A DNA stretch of 46,978 nucleotides from Planctomycetota bacterium (GCA_024230295.1 JAAERN010000055.1:1-46978), one strand, 5' to 3'. Shown: positions 34,223-42,228, counted from the stretch's first letter. Notes: a model not told the origin generated them from the letters alone. Translations and numbers: made by a program.

Positions 34223-35635
34223 ATGCTTGCCCTTGAAGTCACTTCAGGACCAGATCGCGGTCGCCGATTTCCGCTGCCAGCCAACGAGCCCCAGTTGATC
34301 GGACGCTCATCCGAGGCCGTCCCCATCACAGATCGATCGGTGAGTCGCCGCCATGCAGAACTGACACCAAACGGCGAAGCATGGACCATCCGCGACCTCA
34401 ACTCCTCGAATGGGACTGCCGTAAACAACACCAATGTTGTGGGATCTGTCTCAATTGCCGCCGGGGACACGATCCGATGCGGGCAATCGGTATTTCACAT
34501 GATCGACATTGAGGAAGCGATCGCTGGCCCTGCCCGCGAAACTCTCAGCAGCCGACCCGCGGCACCTTCGCTCAAACTTCCTGACTCGGCCGACGACTCC
34601 GCTCGCGTGCTACAGATGCTCGGTGCTATTGCGGGGCTCGGGCCGCCTGATGATGACAGTGAATCGCGACTTCTGGATCACCTGCAGCGTGGCCTCGCCG
34701 CAGCATCCGCGTGCATCACAGACGACCGAGAAGATGCTGAACTGTCCATCACGCGAGCACTTCATCTTCATGAATCTCGTTCAATCACACTCACCTTCCA
34801 ACGACCGGTCGAACATTGGCAGCGGAGCAGCGTTGACTTCGCAATCTGGCTCTGCCGGACCATGTCTGCAGCGGAACGCGTCAACGAGCGAGATCGACTC
34901 GCAGCCATGGGTGAAACCATCGCGATCATCAGCCACGCGGTGAAGAACATTCTTCAGGGCCTTCAAGGAGGCGCGGGCGCGATCGAATTGGCGATTGATC
35001 GTGGCGATCTGGATCTCGCACGAGAAGGATGGCCGATCCTCTCTCGTAATCTCGATCGAATTCACGACCTCACGTTCAATATGCTCGCCTGGTCACGAAC
35101 AAGCCAACTCAATCTCAAACCTGGCTCCCTCGCCCGTCTTGTTGATGAAGTCGTGGCACTCCAGACATCAACATTCGACTCGCGGCGAATATCGCTGGAG
35201 TCGAACTGTCCGCCAATGGCCGATGTTCCGTTTGACCCCGCGGCGATGTATCAGGCCCTCCTGAATCTCGTCCTCAATGCGTTGGAGGCGGCTCCCCCCC
35301 GCCACGGGCATGTTCGAATCGAGACGAGCCTCGATCTAGACCGCGAGGAAGCCGTTCTCGCCATTACGGATAATGGCCCTGGCATTCCTGTCCAGCAGCA
35401 ATCATCGGTTTTCGAGCCCTTCGCATCAACCCGCGGCCAGCGAGGTACCGGACTGGGTCTGGCCGTCTCGCGCCGCATCGTCGCAGCCCATGGCGGACGA
35501 CTGGTTCTGTATTGCGATCCCGGACGAGAAACCCGCTTCGAAATACGGCTGCCGACCCGCAGGGCAAGAGGAGATCCGGGAGATACCGATATTCCGCTCT
35601 CGTCGCCCCAAGATCCAACCGAGTTTGAGTCCTGA
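34223..35635 (+). CDS. FHA domain-histidine kinase fusion
   Basis: The 470-residue protein has an FHA domain (about 1-95) with the phosphothreonine-binding pattern G-R-S ... S-V-S-R-R-H-A-E-L and D-L-N-S-S-N-G-T, a middle region (about 120-215), and a histidine kinase: His238 in I-S-H-A-V-K-N-I-L, an N box L-N-L-V-L-N-A-L-E, D-N-G-P-G-I-P and G-T-G-L-G-L-A-V-S. It has no transmembrane segment, so it is a cytoplasmic kinase that may read a phosphothreonine signal and pass it to a response regulator. No response regulator gene is adjacent. The start at 34223 is where the FHA homology begins. Confidence 0.9.
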   Translation: MLALEVTSGPDRGRRFPLPANEPQLIGRSSEAVPITDRSVSRRHAELTPNGEAWTIRDLNSSNGTAVNNTNVVGSVSIAAGDTIRCGQSVFHMIDIEEAIAGPARETLSSRPAAPSLKLPDSADDSARVLQMLGAIAGLGPPDDDSESRLLDHLQRGLAAASACITDDREDAELSITRALHLHESRSITLTFQRPVEHWQRSSVDFAIWLCRTMSAAERVNERDRLAAMGETIAIISHAVKNILQGLQGGAGAIELAIDRGDLDLAREGWPILSRNLDRIHDLTFNMLAWSRTSQLNLKPGSLARLVDEVVALQTSTFDSRRISLESNCPPMADVPFDPAAMYQALLNLVLNALEAAPPRHGHVRIETSLDLDREEAVLAITDNGPGIPVQQQSSVFEPFASTRGQRGTGLGLAVSRRIVAAHGGRLVLYCDPGRETRFEIRLPTRRARGDPGDTDIPLSSPQDPTEFES

Positions 35636-35708
35636 CCCACTCCGATAGCTCACGCTCGTATGATGCCGAGCCTCTACACGCACTTCACCGCGAAGGAACA
35701 TCTTGCCC

Positions 35709-36347
35709 ATGGATATCACGGTGCCCCACCCGCTCTCAATCACCCCACCGGACGCCCGAATCTCTGGTTCCTACCAGCGAACGAGAGAGATGACGCTCGA
35801 CGAACTGCTGCTCGAAAATCGAGTGATCTTTCTTGTCGGAGAGATCAATCAAGCATCGGCTGCTCGAGTCATGATGCAGATGCTCTATCTGGAAGACCAG
35901 AAAAAAGGGCAGCAGATCAACTTCTACATCAACAGTCCCGGCGGGGCCGTCGATGACACGCTGGCGCTCTACGACACCATACGTTTCATCTCCAGTGACG
36001 TCGCGACCTACTGCATCGGCCGAGCCTACAGCGGCGGGGCCGTGTTGCTTGCAGCCGGGCAGGAAGGGCAGCGTCACATTCTGCCGCACGCCAAGGTCAT
36101 GATTCACCAGCCCTATGGAGGCGTGACGGGGCAGACCACTGACGTCAAGATTCAGGCGGAAGAAATTATCAAGTCGAAGGAAACCCTCAATCGGATCCTC
36201 GCCAATCACACAGGACAAGACTACGAAACTGTGAGCGCAGATTCGGAACGTGATAAGTACTTCACCGCCGATGAAGCGAAGGCCTATGGGCTGGTTGACG
36301 AAGTGTTCGAGTTTCCAGAATCCAAGAAGCCGAAGAAGGGCAAGTGA
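35709..36347 (+). CDS. clpP: ATP-dependent Clp protease proteolytic subunit, ClpP1
   Basis: The 212-residue protein is a Clp protease subunit with the triad Ser108 (A-Y-S-G-G-A), His133 (V-M-I-H-Q-P) and Asp182 (S-E-R-D-K). The surroundings of Ser differ from the classical A-S-M-G-A (Tyr before and Gly-Gly after it). It would form heptameric rings that degrade proteins delivered by ClpX or ClpC, probably with ClpP2 from the next gene. AAGGA at 35693-35697 fits either TTG 35703 or ATG 35709; I use the ATG. The C-terminus is Lys-rich. It overlaps the GTG alternative start of clpP2. Confidence 0.94.
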   Translation: MDITVPHPLSITPPDARISGSYQRTREMTLDELLLENRVIFLVGEINQASAARVMMQMLYLEDQKKGQQINFYINSPGGAVDDTLALYDTIRFISSDVATYCIGRAYSGGAVLLAAGQEGQRHILPHAKVMIHQPYGGVTGQTTDVKIQAEEIIKSKETLNRILANHTGQDYETVSADSERDKYFTADEAKAYGLVDEVFEFPESKKPKKGK

Positions 36348-36352
36348 AGTCC

Positions 36353-36958
36353 ATGTCGCAGTTGATTCCAATCGTCATCGAGAAGGAAGGGCGCGGTGAG
36401 CGTGCCTATGACATCTACTCCCGGCTGCTCAAGGATCGGATTGTCTTTCTCGCCGGTCCCGTCACCGATGACTCTGCAAATTTGATCGTGGCTCAGATGC
36501 TCTTCCTCGCCAACGAGGACCCCTCGGCTGACATCAACCTCTACGTCAGCTCTCCGGGCGGCAGCGTCACGGCCGGGCTTGGTGTCATCGATACGATGAA
36601 CTTTGTGCCGTGCGATATCGCAACCTTCGTCATCGGTCAGGCGGCGTCCATGGGCTCGCTCATCGCCTGCTCAGGGGCCGAAGGAAAGCGATGCACGCTC
36701 CCACACTCCAAGAATCTCATGCACCAGCCGCTGCTCGCGGGTGTCTTAGAAGGTCAAGCCACTGATCTCGAAATCGAAGCTCGCGAGATGGTCCGCCTCC
36801 GCGACGTTCTGTACAAGATCTATTCGGACGCAACCGGCCGAAGTACCGAGCAGGTCAGCACGGACTGCGAACGAAACTGCTGGCTCGATGCCGAAGGCAT
36901 GGTGGAATACGGTCTGGTTGATCGGATTGTCCGTCGGTTGCCTACCGGGGAGGCATGA
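36353..36958 (+). CDS. clpP: ClpP2, with Asn at the catalytic Asp position
   Basis: The 201-residue protein is ClpP-like throughout (opening [22 protein letters not shown]). Ser99 (A-A-S-M-G-S) and His124 (N-L-M-H-Q-P) are in place, but the catalytic Asp (E. coli Asp171, after E-R) is Asn175 in D-C-E-R-N-C-W-L. The same kind of D-to-N change is known in ClpP1 of Listeria, which needs its partner for full activity. It is likely the less active half of a ClpP1-ClpP2 hetero-complex with the gene upstream. A GTG at 36344 is an alternative start that overlaps the clpP1 stop. Confidence 0.92.
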   Translation: MSQLIPIVIEKEGRGERAYDIYSRLLKDRIVFLAGPVTDDSANLIVAQMLFLANEDPSADINLYVSSPGGSVTAGLGVIDTMNFVPCDIATFVIGQAASMGSLIACSGAEGKRCTLPHSKNLMHQPLLAGVLEGQATDLEIEAREMVRLRDVLYKIYSDATGRSTEQVSTDCERNCWLDAEGMVEYGLVDRIVRRLPTGEA

Positions 36959-37566
36959 TGCCACGCCGGGGTGTGGACGTGCTGCTCGTGGCCAGCCTGA
37001 TCATCGTGGCTGGATGTGACGCACGCTCTCGCCGTGCCAGCGCCAGACTTCGGACTGAGAACGCTGCGCTCGAGCAGCATGTCGAGTCGCTCGAAGCGAG
37101 AACTCGTGAGTTGGAAGGCACACTCGAGGCCATGGAATCCGACCAGGATCTGAAGGTGGGCACGGCGGTCCATGCGCCACAGGTCGCGACGCTCACAGTC
37201 TCGGCCTTGAGCGGTTTTGAACCCGGCACTACGCCGGAGGACGTCGTGCTCGAAGTGCATGTTCAGGCCACCGATGGCCGCCAGCGGCCGATCCAGCTCG
37301 TGGGGCCACTGGAGGCGCAGATCTTGCGTCCTCGCCCAAATGAGGCACCTGAGGTGCTGGCAGATCTCACGCTTGATCCCGCGGCGGTTCGGGACGCGTG
37401 GAGAAGCAGCATGTTTGGCAGCACCTACTTGATGCCAATCACGATGGGTCGGCCAGAGAGCGAACAACCACTGATCGTCCACGTATTTCACGAGGACCTT
37501 CGAACCGGACGGCGGCTCGAGTGTTCGGGCAACATCACCCACCAGCCATCCACCGACTCGCCCTGA
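36955..37566 (+). CDS. Coiled-coil lipoprotein of unknown function
   Basis: The 203-residue product has a lipoprotein signal ending in I-I-V-A-G-C (Cys21 lipidated), then a short coiled coil (about 32-62, [15 protein letters not shown]) and a beta-rich C-terminal domain (about 75-190). It is coupled to clpP2 by an ATGA overlap. I do not recognise the family. The location suggests co-expression with ClpP but not a shared function. Confidence 0.75.
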   Translation: MMPRRGVDVLLVASLIIVAGCDARSRRASARLRTENAALEQHVESLEARTRELEGTLEAMESDQDLKVGTAVHAPQVATLTVSALSGFEPGTTPEDVVLEVHVQATDGRQRPIQLVGPLEAQILRPRPNEAPEVLADLTLDPAAVRDAWRSSMFGSTYLMPITMGRPESEQPLIVHVFHEDLRTGRRLECSGNITHQPSTDSP

Positions 37567-37614
37567 GGCGTACCTGCATGGCTGGCGGAAGCCCGCTCGG
37601 CTAGACTGCCGCTC

Positions 37615-37803
37615 ATGAAGCGTTTGATTTGTGTGCTGCTATTGGTCCCTCTGGCTGGTTGTTACCGGCCGTTGTTTGACGACAACTTACCGCGACATCA
37701 GTACCAGTCATACGACGCCGCCCGCAATGGCGCAGTGCCCACCGAGGAGTACGACCTCTTCGGAAAACCCAAGCCCGTGCTTCGTGCCCGACTTTCGGAG
37801 TAG
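37615..37803 (+). CDS. Small lipoprotein
   Basis: A 62-residue protein whose signal peptide ends in P-L-A-G-C-Y (Cys16 lipidated), followed by about 46 polar residues rich in Arg, Pro and acidic residues. The ending F-G-K-P-K-P-V-L-R-A-R-L resembles small lipoproteins I associate with planctomycetes; this is inference. It follows the coiled-coil lipoprotein gene by about 50 bases. No function known. Confidence 0.65.
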   Translation: MKRLICVLLLVPLAGCYRPLFDDNLPRHQYQSYDAARNGAVPTEEYDLFGKPKPVLRARLSE

Positions 37804-37890
37804 ATGACTCGCATGAGTCGTGCTGATTGCAAGCCCTGTTTGGAGGAAAGTGCGGCTCCGCACGCCAAGTTGACTCCTCGTATTCAAGTT

Positions 37891-37900
37891 GGGTGGGGGG
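37891..37900 (+). promoter_or_regulatory. Purine-rich ribosome binding site of the amidase-like gene
   Basis: GGGTGGGGGG just before the ATG at 37903. It favours this start over the earlier ATG at 37804 and the later one at 37945. Confidence 0.5.
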
Positions 37901-37902
37901 AT

Positions 37903-38601
37903 ATGGCCGATGGTATGTGTGAGGGACATGGACGGCCCACAACTATGACCACGCACGCATCCACACAATCAAGTGGCCCAAGCCGCCGTACGCAGTATGT
38001 CTTTGTGGCCTTTGCAGTCGCAATGACCGCCGCCATGGCATTGCTAGCGATCGATACGCCGAGGCAGGCCGGTGGATTCCCGCTCATGGCGATCACGCCT
38101 CTTGAAGATCGTCCCGAGTCAAATTCCGACCGGCTCTTCACTACCGAGCGTGAACTCGATCGAGAGCGATGGTCTGGAATCGTTATCCACCATCTCGGTG
38201 AGCCATTCGGCACACCCGAGTCCATCCATCGCCGGCACCTCTCGTGGGGATACCAGGGCCTCGGCTACCACTTCCTTGTTGGAAACGGCAATGGCCTGAG
38301 CAATGGTCAGATCCACGTCGGTTATCGCTGGATCGAGCAACTGCCTGGAGCCCACGTCGTCGGTGAGGCTGGCCAAGGTCACAACGAGCACTCGATAGGC
38401 ATCTGCATGATCGGGAACGGCGATTCACAATCGTTCACGGACCGCCAGATGCGTCATCTTTCGCGGCTCGTTCAGCGGCTCCAGCAGGAATTTGATATTC
38501 CAGCAGACGCGGTCCACCTTCATACAGACCTCGCGCCGAATGTCAGCTCCCCGGGGACCCTCTTCCCGCGAGCGGACTTCCGATCACAGATCCTCGATTA
38601 G
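37903..38601 (+). CDS. PGRP/amidase_2-like protein without the usual Cys zinc ligand
   Basis: The 232-residue protein has a membrane or signal segment (about 29-47) and then a PGRP/N-acetylmuramoyl-L-alanine amidase domain: I-V-I-H-H-L-G (first zinc His), G-L-G-Y-H-F-L, and V-H-L-H-T-D (second zinc His). In amidases the next ligand is Cys in C-P-G (T7 lysozyme) or Asp (AmpD); here the place reads S-S-P-G. It may be an inactive peptidoglycan-binding protein, or use another ligand. Being exported or anchored, it probably faces the periplasm. It starts 100 bases after the small lipoprotein gene. A start at 37945 is possible. Confidence 0.78.
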   Translation: MADGMCEGHGRPTTMTTHASTQSSGPSRRTQYVFVAFAVAMTAAMALLAIDTPRQAGGFPLMAITPLEDRPESNSDRLFTTERELDRERWSGIVIHHLGEPFGTPESIHRRHLSWGYQGLGYHFLVGNGNGLSNGQIHVGYRWIEQLPGAHVVGEAGQGHNEHSIGICMIGNGDSQSFTDRQMRHLSRLVQRLQQEFDIPADAVHLHTDLAPNVSSPGTLFPRADFRSQILD

Positions 38602-38715
38602 CAGGCCGCTTGGCAAATGCTGGCCGGGTCACATCGTCACGGGTGTGCCCCCCCTGCGAGGCCCTCTGGGGCATGGACTCCCGCGGTCAGCAACACCAGA
38701 ATCAGCCGCTCCAAA

Positions 38716-38728
38716 CTGGATAATCCAG
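38716..38728. promoter_or_regulatory. Perfect palindrome, possible operator site
   Basis: CTGGAT and ATCCAG around one central base. It lies about 190 bases upstream of the kinase start. Confidence 0.35.
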
Positions 38729-38749
38729 ACTGATCCAATCGCTCAGCGT

Positions 38750-38765
38750 GGCGGATTAATTCGCC
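38750..38765. promoter_or_regulatory. Imperfect palindrome, possible operator site
   Basis: GGCGGATTAATTCGCC pairs in seven of eight positions around a central ATTAAT. It is 21 bases after the first palindrome, a spacing of about three helical turns centre to centre. Confidence 0.35.
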
Positions 38766-38915
38766 TCCCTTTTGCACATTAAGCAATTCGGCATCCTGCC
38801 GAACCGACGATCTACCAAACCGACGCTGAACGCATTGAGCGTACCTGCCCCCCCATGTATCCTGCACCGCTTCGGATGCTGTCTCTCTTCAGCATCTCCC
38901 GGAACGAGCTGCACG

Positions 38916-39764
38916 ATGTCTCCTATACGAAAACTTGCTGGCTATACCGTCCTCGCAAAGATCGGGGAAGGTGCCAAGTCTGAAATCTATGCGGTACAGG
39001 ATGCCAAGACGAAACAGGTCTGGGCACTCAAGTATGTCGTGTTTGAGAACGAGAAGGATGACCGCTTTCTCGAGCAGGCCCAGCGAGAGTACGCCATCGG
39101 GTCCAAGCTCTCTCATCCGGCAATTCGAAAGATTCGGAAGATCATCAAGAAGCGGAAGATGCTCAAAGTGCAGACCGTTGCCCTCTTGATGGAACTCGTC
39201 GACGCCAACACGCTCGACCAACAATTGCCACGCTCGTATGAAGCGGCCATCGATATCTTCCGCCAGGTAAGCGATGCACTTGCACACATGCATGAGCGAG
39301 GCTTTGTGCACGCAGACATGAAACCGACCAATGTTCTGATCACCGAGGAGGGCCAAGTGAAGGTTATTGACCTTGGTCAGGCCTGCCCCATTGGAACGAT
39401 CAAGAAACGGATTCAGGGGACGCCGGGGTACATGGCCCCAGAACAAGCAACCCGAGAAGCCATCGATGAGCGAACTGATGTATTCAATCTGGGCGCCATG
39501 ATGTATTGGGTGCTGGCTCGAGAGGTCATTCCGACGGCAATGCCCCCACAAGGCGGGAGTTCGCCACTGGCGTCCACCCGCGACGTGGATGAGGTTCCCC
39601 CCCCAAAGCCACCGCACGAAATCAACGCGATGATTCCCAAGGGACTCTCAGAGCTTGTTCTGCAGTGCGTCGAGAAGAGTCGGGAGAATCGGCCGGAGTC
39701 AATGTTGGAAGTACTTCATCGGCTAGATTCACTCTTACGAGATATGGTTGAACGGGACACATGA
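38916..39764 (+). CDS. Ser/Thr protein kinase (Hanks-type), short soluble form
   Basis: The 282-residue protein is a kinase domain with little else: glycine loop I-G-E-G-A-K-S, Lys39 (A-L-K-Y), the catalytic loop H-A-D-M-K-P-T-N with Asp134 (His-Ala-Asp instead of His-Arg-Asp, so a non-RD kinase), D-L-G at 152-154 in place of D-F-G, and G-T-P-G-Y-M-A-P-E. It has no transmembrane helix. Its stop overlaps the start of the BFD-type ferredoxin gene by ATGA, which suggests that the two proteins are made together and that the kinase may be tied to iron or redox state. The ATG at 38916 is the start of kinase homology. Confidence 0.93.
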   Translation: MSPIRKLAGYTVLAKIGEGAKSEIYAVQDAKTKQVWALKYVVFENEKDDRFLEQAQREYAIGSKLSHPAIRKIRKIIKKRKMLKVQTVALLMELVDANTLDQQLPRSYEAAIDIFRQVSDALAHMHERGFVHADMKPTNVLITEEGQVKVIDLGQACPIGTIKKRIQGTPGYMAPEQATREAIDERTDVFNLGAMMYWVLAREVIPTAMPPQGGSSPLASTRDVDEVPPPKPPHEINAMIPKGLSELVLQCVEKSRENRPESMLEVLHRLDSLLRDMVERDT

Positions 39765-40042
39765 CCACAACCGAGAGTTGCGATGAAGATGGCGAAGTCT
39801 GCCTTTGCTTCCATGTCACACTTCGTAAACTGAAGACGTTTCTCAATAGAGAGAAGCCTGCTGTAGCCTCCCAATTGTGTAATTGTCTCGATGCTGGCAC
39901 CGGATGCGGATGGTGTCGCCCCTTTCTTGAGAAAGTGCATCGGCAATGGGAAGCGGGCGAGCCCATCCAACTCAACGTCACAACCGAGGCCTACGCAGAG
40001 GGCCGCGAACGACACCGAAATCGCCAAACCGACGAATCGTGA
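39761..40042 (+). CDS. BFD-like [2Fe-2S] domain protein
   Basis: The 93-residue protein has the four Cys of the bacterioferritin-associated ferredoxin (BFD) domain: V-C-L-C-F (Cys14, Cys16) and G-C-G-W-C-R (Cys49, Cys52), with the usual A-G-T-G-C-G-W-C spacing. BFD domains bind a [2Fe-2S] cluster with a helix-turn-helix-like fold. The tail (about 65-93) is charged. It is coupled by an ATGA overlap to the kinase gene upstream. It could be a substrate, sensor or regulator of the kinase, or a small iron-mobilising protein. Confidence 0.86.
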   Translation: MTTTESCDEDGEVCLCFHVTLRKLKTFLNREKPAVASQLCNCLDAGTGCGWCRPFLEKVHRQWEAGEPIQLNVTTEAYAEGRERHRNRQTDES

Positions 40043-40078
40043 ACTGCCAGTCACTTGGTCTGTCAATGCGCCACGAGT

Positions 40079-40094
40079 TTTACGAACCCGTAAA
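40079..40094. terminator. Possible weak bidirectional hairpin between convergent genes
   Basis: TTTACG and CGTAAA with a four-base loop, between the BFD gene (ending 40042) and the convergent gene ending at 40095. The stem is short, A/T-rich and without a clear U-run, so the terminator role is tentative. Confidence 0.3.
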
Positions 40095-40457
40095 CTATTT
40101 GGTGACAATAATATAAAGAGTTCGGTGGTCGCTTCGCAGCTGCCAGCAGGACGCTCGCCCATCGGACCATGTCACCTCAGCGACCGGTTTCCCACACCCT
40201 CGCAGGAAGCCAGCCGCCAGTCGGCTCGCTTGTCCGCGACCTCCACTCACAGCACCCTCTCGGTCGAGCCACGCTGCATCATGGTCCTCGGTCCGCTCCA
40301 GCAGAATCTCTGCACCAACGGGGGCGGTATCGGGCCGAATGCAGCACCGCACCCCCCACAGGCTTGTTGGCTGCTGTCCTCTCGCGATCAGCAGATCCCA
40401 ATGCACCTCTCGGCCCTCTTGAGAGTGCTCCAATACAACGACCGCCACAGGGTCCAT
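40095..40457 (-). CDS. Small LigD 3'-phosphoesterase-like protein
   Basis: The 120-residue protein resembles the 3'-phosphoesterase domain of LigD: it has E-H near the start (His11), then V-H-W-D-L-L (His19, Asp21), and the later W-L-D-R-E-G-A-V-S-G-G-R-G (63-75), close to the Y-E-G-x-x-S-G-R-G pattern I associate with small stand-alone members of this group. In LigD this domain trims 3'-phosphate and ribonucleotide ends of DNA. No ligase or polymerase domain is attached. The frame is open further upstream to 40685, but it would then run over the TPR gene on the other strand, so the ATG at 40457 is preferred. Function is unproven. Confidence 0.62.
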   Translation of the reverse strand: MDPVAVVVLEHSQEGREVHWDLLIARGQQPTSLWGVRCCIRPDTAPVGAEILLERTEDHDAAWLDREGAVSGGRGQASRLAAGFLRGCGKPVAEVTWSDGRASCWQLRSDHRTLYIIVTK

Positions 40458-40551
40458 ATGTGGCGATCCGGGCCATCGTGCGGGTTCGTTGTCCACGGAT
40501 GCTCCACCATTCTCCGCTGCGAGGCAGACTGGATCGACGCTGATTCGTATC

Positions 40552-41229
40552 ATGCCCATCGTGACTGTACACCACCAATCGATACTTGTACTCGCCACAG
40601 CGCTCCTTGGGAGCACACTGGCGGGATGTTCCAACCATGTTCCCAGCGAGGCTTTGCGCCGTAAGGGAACTACGGCCATGTCCATCGCCGACTGGCCGGC
40701 GGCTTCCGAGTACTACTTGGAGTTAACGGATCGCGACCCGACCGACTGGCAATCGCAAGCTGCTCTCGGACACGCTGCGCTTGAGGGCGGCGATCTCACA
40801 ACCGCCCGTCGGGCGCTCGAGATTGCGGCCGCACTGCGTCCCGCCGATCGCGACATTGCCCGCGATCTCTCCGACACACTCGAACAGCAAGAAGCGTGGG
40901 ACGATCTCTTCGCTTATCTGCGAGACCGCGCCAACACAACATCGACAGCTGAGGATTGGCTCCGGCTGGCACGCGTTGCCATTGAAGCTGAGGACCCCGA
41001 CACAGCCCGCGAGTCCATCAGGACTGCGCTGGCCGTGGACGCAGGAACCGATGTCGTGCCCTACCTTCGCGCCGCCCGCCTCGCGCGACGGCTTGGTGAT
41101 GATCAAGATGCGTTCCGCTCGCTCTCCCTTGCATGGAAAATCGCCCCGAACGACCCGGACGTTGCCAATGCCCTGCGGGATCTCGGCGTCATTCCAGGCC
41201 CGACCATGCGATTGACCTCTGGCGAATGA
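40552..41229 (+). CDS. TPR-type lipoprotein
   Basis: The 225-residue product has a lipoprotein signal ending in S-T-L-A-G-C-S (Cys26 lipidated) and then several tetratricopeptide-type helix pairs: W-Q-S-Q-A-A-L-G-H-A-A-L-E-G-G-D-L, A-R-R-A-L-E-I-A-A-A-L-R-P, and D-A-F-R-S-L-S-L-A-W-K-I-A-P. It probably sits in a membrane and binds partner proteins. It overlaps the next gene by ATGA, so it is coupled to the ArsR-methyltransferase. The start at 40552 is where the signal peptide begins. Confidence 0.8.
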   Translation: MPIVTVHHQSILVLATALLGSTLAGCSNHVPSEALRRKGTTAMSIADWPAASEYYLELTDRDPTDWQSQAALGHAALEGGDLTTARRALEIAAALRPADRDIARDLSDTLEQQEAWDDLFAYLRDRANTTSTAEDWLRLARVAIEAEDPDTARESIRTALAVDAGTDVVPYLRAARLARRLGDDQDAFRSLSLAWKIAPNDPDVANALRDLGVIPGPTMRLTSGE

Positions 41230-42182
41230 CCAAGTCGGCTCCTTCGCCCGCAGCGATGCTGCTTGAGAGGCTTGGCGGTCTGCATGATGCGTTACGCATT
41301 CGGCTCCTCGTGCTGCTCGACACGCATGAGCTCTCTGTCGGTGAACTCGCTGCTGCAGTTCAGGCACCGCAATCCACCGTTTCTCGACATCTCAAGAGGT
41401 TGGTCGAATCGGGCTGGATCCAGCGGCGTAGCGTCGGACCTCAGGCCCTCTATCGAAAAGTCGCCGCAGAGCGAGATCCATTTGCAGCAGCCCTGTGGGA
41501 CGCAGCATGCGTAACGCTGGACAACGATCCGACCCACGCAGAGGACCTGCGACGAGTCGAGGCCATTCTGGCCGCTCGGCATGTCGATACGCGAGCCTTC
41601 TTCGGGGCATTGGGATCCGAGTGGACAGATGTCCGCAGCAGGCTCTTCGGGCAATCGATTGCGATCTCATGGATGCCAGCCTTGTTGCACCCCAAGAGTA
41701 TGGTCGCAGATCTTGGCTGCGGAACGGGTCTCATCGCTGCAACCATCGCCCCCTGGGTAGCTCGGGTAGAGGCCGTCGATCGAGAACCCGCCATGCTTCA
41801 GGCTGCTCGGCGGAGGCTTGAAAACGCTCCCAATGTTCGATTTCACGAAGCCGATTTGACCGCCCTTCCGTTGAACCCCGGCTCAATCGATCTCGCCATT
41901 CTGTCGCTCGTTCTTCACCACTTGCCAGACCCGGCGGAAGCCATCCGATCAGCGGCCGCGATTCTGGCAACCAATGGCCGCATCTTGATTCTGGACATGG
42001 CCCAGCACGAGCGATCTGAATACCGCGACACGATGGGGCATCTGCACCTTGGGTTTCCGGAGCAGGACATCGTGAACTGGTGCGAACAAGCAGGACTGCA
42101 CCGGGTCCACTACACGGTACTCCCGCCCGATCCAGAGGCACTGGGCCCCGAACTCTTCGTCGCCACGGCAGAGCAGATGTAG
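41226..42182 (+). CDS. ArsR-type HTH regulator fused to a SAM-dependent methyltransferase
   Basis: The 318-residue protein joins a winged helix of the ArsR/SmtB type (about 10-80; L-S-V-G-E-L-A-A-A-V and S-T-V-S-R-H-L-K-R-L-V-E-S-G-W) to a class I methyltransferase (about 150-300) with V-A-D-L-G-C-G-T-G (160-168), A-V-D-R-E-P and L-V-L-H-H-L-P-D. Similar fused proteins are known near methionine or arsenic genes in other bacteria, but no Cys metal ligand pair is seen in the HTH part. It may bind DNA and a methyl donor together, so a role in sensing SAM or methylation state is possible. Coupled to the TPR lipoprotein gene. Confidence 0.85.
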   Translation: MTKSAPSPAAMLLERLGGLHDALRIRLLVLLDTHELSVGELAAAVQAPQSTVSRHLKRLVESGWIQRRSVGPQALYRKVAAERDPFAAALWDAACVTLDNDPTHAEDLRRVEAILAARHVDTRAFFGALGSEWTDVRSRLFGQSIAISWMPALLHPKSMVADLGCGTGLIAATIAPWVARVEAVDREPAMLQAARRRLENAPNVRFHEADLTALPLNPGSIDLAILSLVLHHLPDPAEAIRSAAAILATNGRILILDMAQHERSEYRDTMGHLHLGFPEQDIVNWCEQAGLHRVHYTVLPPDPEALGPELFVATAEQM

Positions 42183-42228
42183 TACACCGGCACCGAACCG
42201 CCAGTACCTTGAGTAGCCGGAAAGGCAA

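Larger units (their letters stand above)
38602..38915 (+). other. Intergenic region before the Ser/Thr kinase gene, with two palindromes
   Basis: About 314 bases without a supportable gene. An open frame from 38772 joins the kinase frame, but the first 48 residues do not look like kinase sequence, so I treat them as non-coding. Two palindromic sites at 38716-38728 and 38750-38765 are the notable structure. No convincing -35/-10 pair was identified. Confidence 0.55.

Noticed and set aside
18549-38680. Shared 14-mer GGCCCTCTGGGGCA near 18550 and 38660 as a dispersed repeat
   Set aside because: A match of this length is expected by chance in a sequence of this size; flanks do not match.
38772-38915. 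N-terminal extension of the Ser/Thr kinase
   Set aside because: The 48 residues lack kinase character; the ATG at 38916 precedes the glycine loop by the usual distance.
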